A stretch of 64,000 nucleotides of DNA from assembly GCA_032717465.1 (NCBI GenBank), contig CM064632.1, forward strand, positions 28,285,480-28,349,479, written 5' to 3'. A program made the translations under genes and the position numbers. Position 1 is the stretch's first letter. The number at the start of each line of letters is the position of its first letter. Below the pieces are notes generated by a model. It saw only the letters and a program-made list of their open reading frames with translations. It was not told the origin of the DNA and searched no databases. Source of the stretch: Coenobita brevimanus (lineage: Eukaryota > Arthropoda > Malacostraca > Decapoda > Coenobitidae). Of the stretch, positions 20,935 to 33,664 are shown in pieces.

Positions 20935-21790
20935 AGACATATGACACTGGACACATCTTCAACGACCACATACAAAACATCAAGAAGTGGTATATCCCAA
21001 ACTCAACGCACTTAGGGCACTTAAACCGAAACAATTTGGACAAGAAAATGAAACTCTCTGTCTACCCTACAAACAATATATCAGATCAGTGGTGCCCCCG
21101 GGCATGTGTCCCCATCCTATCTAACACCCTCTACTCTACAGTACCTTGCAGACTATGTGCAACATCGCTCTGCGCATCACCATTGGCTGCATCACTACCA
21201 TTATACGCGGCAGCCTGTGTCAACAAACAACACACGTCATTATATGCCAGAGCCACACAATACAACCAAACGCAGAACAATCACCACACAAACATTACCA
21301 GACCCTCTTCAGCAACATCCCACCGCCAGACAATCCAACGCATGCAATGGGGAAACATCTACAAACTCATTTCACGTGCAGGGAAATACACCTTGATTGC
21401 AACACTTTGCTACAATCTCTCCTCCCGAAATCCACCCATCAGAGGTACGGTATCCTGAGAATAACAGAGCTGGCTGAGTTCACCTAATTAGGGTTATATC
21501 AGGACATCACCCAGCTCTGCTAAGTTACCAGCCTAGATTAGAGGTGGGTGGAGTCACTGACAACACGTGCCCCATTTGTACAACAGACCCACACAACACA
21601 ACACACATAATAAAGCACCGCACAGCACTTTTCACAGTAGGACACAGACACAACAATAGTGGGGGTCTTTTTGCTGTGTAGGAAACCTATGCGACGATCC
21701 TATAGAAGCAGTTCCTTACATGCGGTCGAAGGGTCTGCTGGGACAGGTATAACCGTGGTTGAGCAACAACAACAAAAACAACAACCTTTA
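20935..21790 (+). pseudogene. Jockey-type LINE, 3' end of ORF2 (decayed)
   Basis: Stepping between frames reveals the RT thumb and C-terminal region. LNALRALKPKQFGQ and YKQYIRSV (about 20995-21090) are followed by LQTMCNIALRITIGC (about 21144-21190), and CPICTTDPHNTTHIIKH (about 21570-21622), a zinc-knuckle-like C-x2-C..H..H block. The end is GLLGQV.PWLSNNN running into CAACAACAACAAAAACAAC (21764-21786). Jockey LINEs commonly end this way, with a simple-repeat tail. Many stops and frameshifts; the catalytic RT core is not present (5'-truncated). Confidence 0.85.
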
Positions 21791-22870
21791 GGGGTAGTGG
21801 TGTTAGTAATGTTTACGAGGCTTCGAAGGGAATAACGTATTTTCTCGTTTCAAGATTTTTTTTTTTTGGGGGGGGGGAAAGATTCGGCTTGAGGCGTTTC
21901 TGGGAATTTTACGGCGCTTTTCAGACTGCTGCTCATTTGTTATATTTAGTATTTATTTATTTATTCTTTCACTTCTTTATTTACTTAATCACTTTACTGA
22001 ATCATTAACTAGGGCGTGGTTTCGAGAAACTGCTGGAAATATTTTTTGGAATCTAAGTTTTTGAGATTGCTTCCTTACTACATTTTTTTCTAATTTTTCC
22101 TAACGAGACTCCCTTCCCTTTTAGTGAGTTTTTTGCTGAAGAGACTGCCGCCAGATTTTCTGACACCAGAAGAAAATGTTCAGCCCATGAGGATTGGTTG
22201 CAAGAAGTGTTAGATATGAATCACTGTATCTATCTGTCTCTCTATCTGTTTATCAATCATCGTCTATCTACTGTCTAACGTCACATCCTATGAGAAGTCT
22301 CGACTAAATGGCCTTCAAGCGTTTCCCTTCCAACTCAATAACCTCCCCGCCCACGACACACCACTTTCCCTGAACTCTCTGTTACCTCCTCTCCCCGCTC
22401 AATTTTATGTGTCCCTCTACTTCCCTTAGAAACTTTACTCCTCTGCGGTTTCCTAGTTAATCTCTTACTCTCCCGTACATACCCTTATCATCAGTCTCTT
22501 CTTCCCTCCTAGTACTACCTTAGTGATCTCACCTAGCTAGTTCTCTATCTCCCTCTCCTCTTAAACATCCATTTTTTTTTCTTTCCACTGTGTATTTCCT
22601 GATATAAATCTCTAACATCTTTCTGCTCAACAGATGGATAAGTGTAGTCAAATGGCAAGGTCCATCTAACTACAATCCATGGACACTCATTCCTACTTTA
22701 CGATTATTGCCCATCGAATTTTACGCAGCCACTACCTCGCATATCAAGTTGGGGAATGGCCCAGTCTCGTCAGAAGAAAAAAATAATAATTGTCAGTTTG
22801 TCGGCAGAAGAGGGTCACTGAAACTCATGACAACAATTTAGGCAGTTGGGGTTAAGAGACCCTAACTCAT
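21791..22870. other. No gene seen
   Basis: AT-rich DNA, a T/G run at 21858-21880, and pyrimidine-rich stretches at 22330-22620. Nothing recognisable. Confidence 0.45.
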
Positions 22871-22879
22871 TCTCATTCG

Positions 22880-23093
22880 TACTCTAGTTCTTTCACCTTA
22901 AGCTGGCCTAGATTTGCTTCCTTTTGCTGCTTATTTCACGTAGCTCAATGGCAGAAGACAATAATACTACGGCTCAGTATCCTTCCCATAGCACTTGGCG
23001 ACTAGCACGTTATTCTAGTGTTAATCTCTTATAGCTCAGCATTCAAGATGGAGAGATGGTAATTTTAGGCTAAATTAGAGTAAAAAAGAGTAT
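22880..23093. mobile_element. Palindromic MITE, family M1 (reverse orientation)
   Basis: Left end TACTCTAGTTCTTTCACCTT then AAGCTGGCCTAGATTTGC. Right end GGTAATTTTAGGCTAAATTA then GAGTAAAAAAGAGTATA. The internal blocks TTTCACGTAGCTCAATGGCA and CATTCAAGATGGAGAG are the reverse complements of those in the 6201 copy. One of the best-preserved copies. Confidence 0.82.
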
Positions 23094-23314
23094 AATACTC
23101 ACAGTAACACTTAAAACGAACACTCTGCCGACGTAGTGAAAACACTATACAGTTCTTAACCGTTTTGCTATGTGGGGTGTCTTTCGGTTTTGTATTTCAC
23201 TCGATATTGCGAGAACTTGTTACCGTACCAAACAGCGACCTACACAGTTAAAGACTAAGGAAATACACAGGTGTATCTCATAGCTCTGAGTCTTAATGAG
23301 GCATCGTTAGGGAA

Positions 23315-23317
<3 letters not shown>

Positions 23318-23382
<65 letters not shown>
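23318..23382 (+). repeat. (GT)n microsatellite
   Basis: An uninterrupted GT run of about 65 bases. Confidence 0.98.
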
Positions 23383-23386
<4 letters not shown>

Positions 23387-23499
23387 CTAGGGTTCGGCGG
23401 TGCTATTAAGTTAATACTTTGCAAATAGCCACCAGTTTTGCAAAATAGCCCAGTGCTTAACCAACTCTCCCCAACCACTCATTTGCACATGTAATTATT

Positions 23500-23535
23500 T
23501 TTTGCTATTCCCAGATAGTTTTATTCAGCTAACCT
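23500..23535 (+). repeat. R3 repeat fragment
   Basis: CCAGATAGTTTTATTCAGCT matches the R3 core. Confidence 0.45.
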
Positions 23536-23639
23536 TTTCTTTCCCTTTTAGAACAGATATTTTCATTATCACCTATCCCATTACAAGCAAGACTCGAATG
23601 GGTCAAACAGATTTAATGTTTATTTCCCTGTATACAACG

Positions 23640-24780
<1,141 letters not shown>

Positions 24781-24970
24781 CCCGCCACAAAAATATAATG
24801 ACAGATCGCCTCTCTCAAATCTCCGGCCGTCGCCAGTCCCACGAAAATATGATAGACGGTTTTGGCTCTTACTCTGGCCAGCCCTCGAGGTAGCTAGTCC
24901 TTTCCCTGAGGATATATTTCTTATATTTTTGACATTTTTAGTTTTGGGTTTTAGATGCATATTTAGGAAG

Positions 24971-24972
<2 letters not shown>

Positions 24973-25047
<75 letters not shown>

Positions 25048-25050
25048 ACA
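24973..25050 (+). repeat. (TC)n(AC)n microsatellite
   Basis: TC at 24973-25007, then AC to 25050 with one ATAC break. Confidence 0.97.
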
Positions 25051-25149
25051 GTTTCTCATACAGTCTTCCCTGTACTCACATTCTCTAACCCCCTTTCCTT
25101 TCAAGCACGATATATAGATAGATAAAGATAGACAGACAGACAGGATATA

Positions 25150-25276
25150 GCGAGAAATACCAAGGGTGTGTGTGGTTAGGCGGGAATGTTGTGGTGGTGT
25201 GAGTGAAGATGGACGGTGGACGGGATGGCGTGATTACACCAGGGAACACATTATGTATCCCACCACACTGGCATAT
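25150..25276 (+). repeat. SINE-like dispersed repeat S2
   Basis: A second good copy of the repeat at 12584-12706: GCGAGAAATACCAAGGGTG, GTGTGGTTAGGCGGGAATGT, GGCGTGATTACACCAGG and CACCACACTGGCA. It is followed by a short link and (GATA)n then (GA)n to 25356, so the two copies carry different tails. Confidence 0.65.
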
Positions 25277-25300
25277 AGGATGAAGATAGATAGATAGATA

Positions 25301-25356
<56 letters not shown>
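25277..25356 (+). repeat. (GATA)n(GA)n microsatellite
   Basis: Five GATA units (25287-25303), then about 50 bases of GA. Confidence 0.96.
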
Positions 25357-25360
<4 letters not shown>

Positions 25361-25569
25361 CAAATAAAATAAAAATGGAAAAAATTCTAAGGCTTTCACG
25401 CTGAGCCTCACATATCACCTGGACGTATATCTGATCCCCCCTCCCCTCTCTCACACTCTCTCTCTCTCTCAAAGCTGACCATCGCCCTCTACAATAATAA
25501 AAAATACGATAAAAGTAAAAAAAAGGAGGTGACTGAAAAGGCCTGGAATATTACTGCTATGATAAATGG

Positions 25570-26200
25570 TGTCATGAAACTTCCCCTACCTTCACTTTCC
25601 TCTTCTTTCCCCCTTCCCCTCTACTTCTCTCCCTTTCTCCCTCTCTCTTCTTCCGGTCCTTCCTCCCCTCCCATTCACTTCCCTTCCTCCTCTTCCCTAT
25701 TACTGTCCCCTCCCCTCCTCACACCACCAATGATCCCCATCCCGTCTCTCTCCTCTCCCATCATGTTCCTTCTCCCGTCTCTCCTCTCTTCCCCTCCATC
25801 CTCTTCACCCCTCTCTCTCTTTCCTCTTTCCCTCCCTTTCCACTCTCAATCTTTATTCTTCTCTCATTCTCTTTGCTTTAACTTTCTCTTACCCCTTTCC
25901 CCTCTGTTACTCCCCTACCCAACCTTCCCCTCCTCTCCCTTCCCCTGAACTCCAATCCACTCTTCCCGTCCCTTCCCTTCACCTACTCCTTCCTTCCTAG
26001 ATTCAAGCACCCCTCGCTCCCTTTTCTCTTCGTTTTCCGCTTTCTCTCCCCTCTTACAACAAATTTTATGTTTTTTTATGTTTTCATCACCTTCCTCCTC
26101 TTTCCTTTCCTTCTCCCTCTATCTCTGTGCATCTTCTTCCGTCTTCCTCTTCCTTGTCGTTCTTATATTATTCTCTCTCTCTCTCTCTCTCTCTCTCAAC
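25570..26200 (+). repeat. Polypyrimidine tract with (TC)n
   Basis: C/T-rich throughout, (TC)n at 26172-26198. Confidence 0.88.
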
Positions 26201-26328
26201 AGCAGGCGACGTTCAAACAACTCACCCTCATCAATATCGCCAACTCGACTTCACCAGCATCGACAGCCTACCATAACTCTCCCAGACCAGCAATACCACC
26301 TGACCCCCTCACGCCTATAAATTAAATC

Positions 26329-26330
<2 letters not shown>

Positions 26331-26366
<36 letters not shown>
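26331..26366 (+). repeat. (AC)n microsatellite
   Basis: An uninterrupted AC run. Confidence 0.97.
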
Positions 26367-26368
<2 letters not shown>

Positions 26369-26498
26369 AATCCCTTTAATTCCAGATACCGTATTAAGGT
26401 CCCACCATCCCTTATCTGTCATTTTTCATTTGACAGTGGAAGACGATTTAATCTTTGGCTGCGATTCACCTATTTTGCCATTAATTTTCAGCTACAGT

Positions 26499-26521
26499 CA
26501 GATGATTTTACTAAGCTGAAG
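26499..26521 (+). repeat. R3 repeat fragment
   Basis: CAGATGATTTTACTAAGCTG then AAG matches the R3 core. Confidence 0.45.
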
Positions 26522-26600
26522 AGTAATCCGGGGCACTGAAATTTTTACAAGTGGAAGGATTAACATGGTGACCTGGAGTAATGGACCTACCTTCATTTTC

Positions 26601-26603
<3 letters not shown>

Positions 26604-26640
<37 letters not shown>

Positions 26641-26672
26641 CTACCTACCTACCTACCTTCCTACCTACCTAC
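26604..26672 (+). repeat. (TC)n(ACCT)n microsatellite
   Basis: TC at 26604-26638 followed by eight ACCT-type units. Confidence 0.96.
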
Positions 26673-26957
26673 AACGGACGATTTTCACCTGTTCAATCCG
26701 GGCAGGTCTTCGAGCGTATTCTTGTTGCTAGCAGACAATTACATTCACCTTAAAAAAAGCCTCTTGTATTCTATGGTTTTTCAAGACTGTCTCTACCCCC
26801 TCCAGGTCAAAAAGTCTTCCGTAAGCTGAATAAAACTCCCATGAAATCATCGGCCTCAAGGGGTTCCGATCACACAAACTTTCCGTAGCTGGACCAGTTG
26901 TTTGGGACAGTATCAAATTTGGGTCATATTCTGAGAGACGACAGAGATGACGGAGAT

Positions 26958-27025
26958 ATCGTAATACCTCTTCTTTAACGATTTATTCTGCAGATTACAC
27001 CTCCATATCACAATGTTTGTTGTTA
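26958..27025. mobile_element. M2 MITE fragment (one arm)
   Basis: GTAATACCTCTTCTTTAACG then ATTTATTCTGCAGATTACAC resembles the inner part of an M2 arm. No partner arm nearby. Confidence 0.4.
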
Positions 27026-27114
27026 AAGAATCTATGTTGATATTTCCAATTCCACTATAATATCGCCATGTATGAGAATGATGAAAGTATGTGGTTATGA
27101 AAAATATAAAACAT

Positions 27115-27681
27115 TGCACGCGATATAATGTTAAAGCGTATTATGAAGTACGTGAAAGGGTACAGCAGGGAAGAAAGGTTGTTGGTACACTGAAAGCAGT
27201 GATGAGAAATAGGGAGGTGAGTATGGAAGTTAAGAAATCACTGCATGATGGTATTGTGATCCCTACCCTGACGTATGGAAGCGAGGCGTGGACCTTGCAA
27301 GAGGGGAACAAGTCAAGAGTGAGAGCAGTGGAAATGAGTTACTTGAGAGGAGCATGTGGAGTGACGTGGAGGGACAGGTTGACGAATGAAGAAGTGAAGG
27401 AACGTTGTGGGGTGGATGTGGATGTGGTTGAAAAGATTAGGAGAAATACACTGAGGTGGTTAGGACATGTGGAGAGAATGGAGAATGAAAGACTGACTAA
27501 GAGGGTGTATGTAGGTGAGGTGGAGGGAGGGAGAGGGAGGGGTAGACCGAGGATGAGGTGGAGGGATGGAGTTGAGAGGTATAAGAGGGAGGGGGGGGTG
27601 AGTTGGGGGAAGGGGAGTCAAATGGTGGGTGACAGAGTGACTTGGAGGCGTTTTGACTGCGGCCACCCTTTGCGGGATTAG
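27115..27681 (+). pseudogene. RTE-like LINE, C-terminal end of the polyprotein
   Basis: About 189 codons open to the natural stop. Blocks: VREYVQQGRK-like VRERVQQGRKVVGTLKAVM (27150-27206), then SLHDGIVIPTLTYGSEAWTL (about 27238-27297), WRDRLTNEEVKERCGV, LRWLGHVERMENERLTKRVY, GRGRGRPRMRWRDGVERY. This is the post-RT region of RTE-type LINEs (often annotated in arthropods as craniofacial-development-protein-2-like reverse transcriptase). The RT catalytic core is missing, so this is a 5'-truncated insertion. No stop breaks the frame, so it is fairly young. The stop is followed after about 10 bases by the (GATA)n tail. A second, shorter copy lies at 50045-50384, and a 5' half of what looks like the same family at 58331-59959. 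Confidence 0.9.
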
Positions 27682-27689
27682 GGCGTCGG

Positions 27690-27716
27690 GCTATAGATAG
27701 ATAGATAGATAGATAG
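27690..27716 (+). repeat. (GATA)n tail of the RTE-like LINE
   Basis: Six to seven ATAG units directly after the LINE's short 3' end; the reversed copy at 50040 ends in the same unit. Confidence 0.95.
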
Positions 27717-27806
27717 TATTATGAAAAATAAAACGCCAAGGAAGTGGCGCCGCGAAGCCTCTACGCATCCTTGATTACTGTGCAATGTGTCCTAGCCTGT
27801 TCTCTT

Positions 27807-28163
27807 GGGCCTGTATTCTCGTCAGTTAAGGATGCTCCCTAACGCGTCTTCCTAAGCGATTATTTCCTTAATTACACCAGCCCGTCCGCTTGTGTGATAC
27901 TTAAGTTCATACCAACATAACCACACTCGGCACAAATAATGCACAAAACGATCTTACCCAGTTGAATCTAAAATTAAATCAATGAGGAGGAGTGTTAAGC
28001 CCTGTCCACACGAGCGGGCAATGCCCGCGGGCACAAGCGATCAGTTTGCCTGTTGACGGGCTCACCGCTTAACGGGCAAACTGCTCGCTTGTGCCCGCGG
28101 GCATTGCCCGCTCGTGTGGACAGGGCTTTAGGGAGCTTCCTTACCCCCACGAGAATACGGGCC
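27807..28163. mobile_element. Palindromic MITE, family M2, split by a nested MITE
   Basis: The left arm GGGCCTGTATTCTCGTCAGT, AAGGATGCTCCCTAACGCGT and CTTCCTAAGCGATTATTTCC is intact. The right arm begins GAGGAGGAGTGTTA, is interrupted by the 130-bp element at 27998-28127, and resumes GGGAGCTTCCTTACCCCCAC then GAGAATACGGGCC. The element without its insert is about 224 bp, the usual M2 length. Confidence 0.85.
27998..28127. mobile_element. 130-bp near-perfect foldback MITE (PIF/Harbinger-like), 3-bp TTA target duplication
   Basis: The sequence starts AGCCCTGTCCACACGAGCGG and ends with its exact reverse complement. The arms pair over about 53 bases with one mismatch, leaving a ~24-base loop. 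TTA stands on both sides (27995-27997 and 28128-28130), and removing the element plus one TTA restores the GTGTTAGGGAGC phrase of the M2 host. A TTA/TAA duplication and short GC-rich inverted ends are typical of PIF/Harbinger MITEs. Arms this perfect imply a recent insertion, or a structure kept by gene conversion or selection. Confidence 0.92.
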
Positions 28164-29440
28164 TTGGACATAACACATGATGTGGTTCCTCTTTGTCAAC
28201 GATATATACAGTAAACGATTCCACACCTAACTCTCCCGTATGTTATCTGTTTAATATCAGGACCCTACGCATCAGTAACATACAAGAAGATGCAGTATTC
28301 ATACGTGTGTGCAACAGAAACCAGCGAGGCAGAAGGGTTACCATACCTCTGATGCCTACCAAAAATGCTGGCCAATAAAACAACACAATATGCACCAACA
28401 GACCCCTGATCATTTACTCGTTACAGATACAGTGGGATCCGTTACTTAGTGTGCTGTGTTGGTAGGAATTTGTCAACTAAAAATATGCAAAGTTTATACA
28501 CCTACCAACAGCTCAACTTGATAAAAAATTTCAGTTTAGCCGCAGATAGGAATTTGGCAATAACAAATATGCACAATTTATACAGCTGGCGATTTTATCC
28601 AGCTTATCAATAGTTTTTGGCAGTAAACTGGTTATTGGCATACGTTTTTGAACCTATCTTGTATAACATACGTTGAGTGTAACAAACTCCTTTTTTGGAA
28701 ATTCAAAACACAAGGTTGTAATCAATTTTTATTGGTTTTCTGGCCATGAAAAGAAAGAAAAACTCTTCTACTTTGCTGTTAATTACTTACTTTAGTAATT
28801 ATGTAAAAAGAAAAATGTTTAATGGGTGACTAAAGACACTTAACAAAATGTGCATTTTTTTTTTACCTAACTGAACAAAAAATTTATTACTTGGCCAGTA
28901 TGATGATTTAAGATCAGAGATTATATATGCTGCTTCTCAGGTCCCGTGGCCGTGTACTGTAAGTGGCGCACACTTCTAGCTCTGGAGGGTCACTGTGGGA
29001 AGACACCCTGAAATGGGCTAAAAAAAATTTCATAAAAAAATGGACATTTTCACTATACAAATTTTTATGACGTTATGGTTCCCTGTATATACACCCTAAT
29101 GACTGTAAATTTCGTTTGACACTAAGCTATGATTTTAAGACCCAAATGATGAGGACTGATACTTTATATGACGATAATATGACGATAATATAAGACACAA
29201 TGTTTAGTTTTCTTTTACTGACCTACATCCCCTCACAATCGATACACAGGGTATAGCTGTGGCTGAGACACACTGAGAGGTCACACTTGATGCACTGGTG
29301 TTCACAAGAGTCTCTAGTTCTGTGTCTGACAGCAGTGTCTTTCCTTTTCCTTTTCCCTTTCCTTTCCTTTGTCCTTTTCCTTCCATATTTTCTTTATATT
29401 CACTTTAGTCTTCACTTTAGTCTTTTCTTCCACTTTTATC
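28164..29440. other. No gene seen; one internal direct repeat and an R3 fragment
   Basis: GGAATTTGTCAACTAAAAAT then ATGCAAAGTTTATACA (28466-28503) recurs as GGAATTTGGCAATAACAAAT then ATGCACAATTTATACA (28550-28584). An R3 core lies at 28587-28605. Otherwise AT-rich sequence without recognised frames. Confidence 0.5.
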
Positions 29441-29504
29441 TTACAGTCTTTATATAATATTAGTTATAATCTGCAAATAAAAGAAATAAGCATAAGGAAA
29501 AAGC

Positions 29505-29620
29505 AAATAAAATATAGTATATAAAGTATAATATAAAGTATAGTATATGTAGTATATATATATAGTATATCTATAATATATAATGTAAATAATATATATA
29601 ATATATAATAACATAAGAAA
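29505..29620. repeat. TATA-rich low complexity
   Basis: Irregular AGTATA and TATAAT units. Also present at 35620-35730. Confidence 0.9.
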
Positions 29621-30439
29621 CATAATATAAAAACAGTCATGCACATATATTTCCAAAAAAGGATTGTCACACTCCTATATTAGTTATACTTGTAGAGCAT
29701 ACGCTGAGTCCTAAATGAGTTAGACCTGCACAGCATACGATGAGTCTGATGGACTAAAAACGCAAATAAATCCCACAATGGGAAAACAAGAGGGAGCACA
29801 CTAACTTCACACAACAGGCCTAGGCAAACACTTCACATACCTGGACTGCATGGCCAGCATCTTCAAAGGAAGACAAGGTACCACATGTTAAACAAAAACC
29901 AAATCCGGAAAGGGGGAACGTATACCAATAAGGGTTAAACTCAACCAAGTCCATCAGTAAATCATGCCATTCTCAGCTCTGAACAGTCAAATCATGACCC
30001 ATTCATCCCACAGACCCCTTGTTGCTGGTCCATTTTTCTTCTTTACTCCAATACCAACCTCGTCCAGGGCAGCTGTAAATAAGCTTCTTCCCACATTAGT
30101 ACAGTCCGCAGTAAAAGTTGGCCTCACATTTCACCACCGTGCTTAGGCAAGGTGCTCATGTGTTCACCGTATTTCCCTCATTAGTGACCTAGTGTTCAGT
30201 GTCTTTCACATTAGCCCAGTTTATTTCTGTTTTCAGGGCTTGTGTGATCAGTTTCTTTCTCGTTACAAGTTGCGTTAGTTCTCTTTGATGGGGATTTGTT
30301 GCAGCCGCTCAAGAGTAGGATCGTGATGCATAGGATACTCCTAGACTGCTTGAGTTTGGCTGAAATGGAAGAACAGGGCTTATGATGAATGCCTATTGAA
30401 TACACAGGGATCAGGAACAAAGTCAGTCCTTCCCTAGAG

Positions 30440-30517
30440 CAGGGGTGGGGAACCTTTATCCTATTAAGGGCCATTAGGATATTTTTAACATCATTTGCGG
30501 GCCATACAAAATTATCA

Positions 30518-30562
<45 letters not shown>

Positions 30563-30665
30563 GTTCATGAGTTTATGAAATTGCATTTATGAATTGCCTC
30601 GTGGGCCTGATCAAATGGTCTTGAGGGTCTTATACGGCCTGGAGGCCGGACGTTCCCCACCCCTA
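30440..30665. mobile_element. hAT-type MITE, 226 bp, 8-bp target duplication
   Basis: Ends CAGGGGTGGGGAAC and GTTCCCCACCCCTA (13 of 14 bases inverted) with CCCTAGAG on both sides (30432-30439 and 30666-30673). The 8-bp duplication points to the hAT superfamily. Inside is a (TA)n run (30519-30560), and no coding frame. The second copy is at 36606-36847. Confidence 0.9.
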
Positions 30666-30867
30666 CCCTAGAGTATGACACGTAACCACCAAGCTTACAT
30701 CCAGGATACTAATTACATGCAATGCTGGTCGAATAGGGACATGGGGTAAACAAACTCTGTCTAACAGTTTGATTTGGTAATTTTGTTTAGCTTAGAAGCA
30801 ATGCCAATTAACGGGCAAAAAAAGAAAAAAAAACTATTCCTGCCATTATGAATGCTGTAGGATATAA

Positions 30868-31049
30868 TGTTCCAGCAACCATGCTTAGGTAAGAAAAATA
30901 CACAGCAACTCCGTTTAGCTGTGAAATGTATCCAGCTATTCCGTTTAGCTAGGAAAAATATCCAGCAATTCTTTTTAGCTAAGAAAAATAACCGGCAATT
31001 CTTTTTAGCTATGAAAGTTATCCGGCAATTCCCTTTAGCTGTGAAATAT
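30868..31049 (+). repeat. 30-bp minisatellite, 6 copies
   Basis: The unit is TCCAGCAATTCCTTTTAGCT plus AAGAAAAATA with substitutions in each copy. The 64-codon open frame over it is a by-product of the 30-bp period. Second copy at 37078-37265, where indels break the register. Confidence 0.9.
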
Positions 31050-31662
31050 GTTAATAGCTGAACGTAAACCCAATGGACTGCAGGCTAAATTTTCCCTCCT
31101 CCAGCAGTCCACCATCCCCCTTTCGAAGGATTCAGAGGAAAGTGAGGGGCGTTTGTACACCCAGGCATTGGAGATGCCCGGCTATAGTGTTGTCAGCATG
31201 GAAAGACGTGCAGACAGACGTACAAAAATATTCCCAAAGCTTGACGAATAGATGGCGGAAAAAATTGAACCATCTGAAACACACACTAGCGGAGACAGGG
31301 ATTTTCACAGAATTTCTCCAGCTGTAGATTTCATCAAAAGGAACTGGGAAGCGAGTTGTTTCTTTGACTCTCTCTCTCCATCACCAAAATTCTAACAGTC
31401 TAAAGGGTTAACAGGAAGAGTCAGAAGAGTAAATGTCAAGCATCGTAACTAAAGCAAGTGATCATTACTTCACTGTTACTCATGTGCCAAGGTATTTTTA
31501 TCAGGCTTACATCAGGAGTATTGATCAGGCTAGGAAATTTCAACCAGATAATTGGGTTAAGGTAAGCCACCTATGGCTCACTTTCAATTGAATAAAATCT
31601 CATCATGTTGGCTGGAACTGAGTACTAAAATTGTAATGGCCATGAGAGGCTGGAAGAGAAAA

Positions 31663-31689
31663 TTTCTCTCTCTCTCTCTCTCTCTCTCT
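31663..31689 (+). repeat. (TC)n microsatellite
   Basis: An uninterrupted CT run; also at 37902-37926. Confidence 0.96.
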
Positions 31690-31825
31690 TATCACTACAA
31701 AAGATAATGTCTCAAGAATGGTCCTGCTTTCTGTCATCATCAACATCTCAAAAAAAAGTTTTGTGTTTTTGTCATTAATATAAAAAATTACGTTTCATAA
31801 ACATAAGTAGCACATCCTGAATCAT

Positions 31826-32035
31826 ATTCAAAATTGTTATGGAGATTTCCTAACACCCTTTCCTTCGCGACTGATTCTGCACATTACAGAGTTCAATATT
31901 CTGTGTTATGATGCAGACCGACCTGATATTAACACCACCTAAATAACAAACAATGGAGTGCTGAGGTGTACTAGGCAAACTAAATCGCTACGGAAAAGGC
32001 ACAAGGATACCTCATATATGCGACCTTAGATACGA
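31826..32035. mobile_element. Degenerate M2-like MITE
   Basis: TTATGGAGATTTCCTAACAC then CCTTTCCTTCGCGACTGATT at the left, and AAATCGCTACGGAAAAGGCA at the right, with TGTGTTATGATGCAG between. A weak match to M2. Second copy at 38060-38285. Confidence 0.45.
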
Positions 32036-32139
32036 CCCCCTCTACCATGGCCCGTGTTAATTCTAATCATACTCATTTATTTCTTTTAATGGTCTGAATT
32101 TACGACTTCCACGATCGTCCACCTCCAGTCTTTTTCCCT

Positions 32140-32144
<5 letters not shown>

Positions 32145-32218
<74 letters not shown>
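32145..32218 (+). repeat. (TC)n(AC)n microsatellite
   Basis: CT then CA runs. Second copy at 38400-38480. Confidence 0.97.
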
Positions 32219-32222
<4 letters not shown>

Positions 32223-32899
32223 GTTTCACTGACAGTAAAGCTTTTATACTGCATATGTAGCATTATATTTTCAGTGCATTTCTGAACCCAATGAACACTT
32301 TCTTATATGTTATCAGGTGATGTTTAATCGTTTCCATGTTCATATGACTACACCTGGCCATCAACTGGGCTGAAAGAGCTTAGAGATTACGTCAGGAAAA
32401 AAAAAAAAAACTCCGACCATTCTGATTACAATACTCTTTAATGACATTTCTGTTCCTATTCAGCAACGAACCCTTTCCCTCCTGCTAGTTTCATTACCAC
32501 TCTTTCAATACATTTTTTGCAGTATTCATTAACATCACTATTCCACCAATGCAGCTGTCCAGTATTTCCTGGCTTCAGCAGTTCATTTCCTCTCCCTCCC
32601 TGTTTTTTCCAGTCTTTCCCGGTGTGGAATGAGTCGGCAGCCATTAATCCATTCCCCTCACCTGGGCCATATTAGCGGTGTCATGTCCATTAACCGTATT
32701 GTCGAGGTGGCAATTTCACAGGGACTCCCCCGGTGCTGGTCGTGTCACATTTTCTGTGTCGGCTCCACATTTCGCGTCAATGGCTTTACTTTCTCGGCTA
32801 CGACCGTATCACATAGCCAGTTTAAGGACTTTAGAATTCTCAAGTTACATACAGCCTTGAGGGGGTCACCACCATGAGAGGGTTAATGGTAACAGTATT

Positions 32900-33005
32900 A
32901 TCACTCTGGTTCCTGTGACTAACTCAGCTGCATAAAATGGTCTGACGATAGATGGACACGAATACTTGAGTTGTCCCGACCATGTGAGGGTTAGAGGCAA
33001 CAATA
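32900..33005 (-). repeat. R3 repeat copy
   Basis: On the minus strand CAGACCATTTTATGCAGCTG then AGTTAGTCACAGGAACC, with GAGTTGTCCCGACCATGTGA nearby on the plus strand, is the longest match to 9590-9760. Second copy at 39175-39270. Confidence 0.55.
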
Positions 33006-33319
33006 CCAAAATTCAAGTACTTTTATTCATTCACAGATGGATAAATGCAGGGGTATCCGGCGCTGCCCAGTAAAACCCTATGATCGAGCATATCAACATT
33101 GCCAGGGAACCTAGATGGCCACTCTCTCTGTGGGAGAAGGTCCCCAAGTTCCCATTTTACCCACTGAAACTATGTTCCCCCTTGGGCCCATTTCCCTATG
33201 GATACATTCTCCATGGACCTATTCCTACCGTGGATCAATTTTGCCACTACCCAGCTATCCCACCAATCTGTCCATCCATCAGTCTCGCTGCAGCTAATAA
33301 TGATAGGGTTGTAGAACTT

Positions 33320-33342
33320 AAAAAAAAAAAAAAAAAAAAAAA
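33320..33342 (+). repeat. Poly(A) tract, possible retroposon tail
   Basis: About 22 As after GGGTTGTAGAACTT. The upstream ~300 bp could be a retroposon body, but I recognise no family. Second copy at 39610-39633. Confidence 0.6.
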
Positions 33343-33561
33343 GTAATTAGCTGCCATGTTTCCATCATGCTGACTTGATTATATCTAATTAGTCCTAATC
33401 TTGGCCATCAGGGGCGCCACTTTAGCAACTGTGGTGTACACAATTAAATTCCTCGTATACGGTACAGTAACACCACGTAGAGCATTTTCCAGTTATAGAT
33501 ACATCCCCCTCGATTTTCCACAGCGGACAGACAGATAGACACACACGCAGACAAACATTCT

Positions 33562-33664
<103 letters not shown>

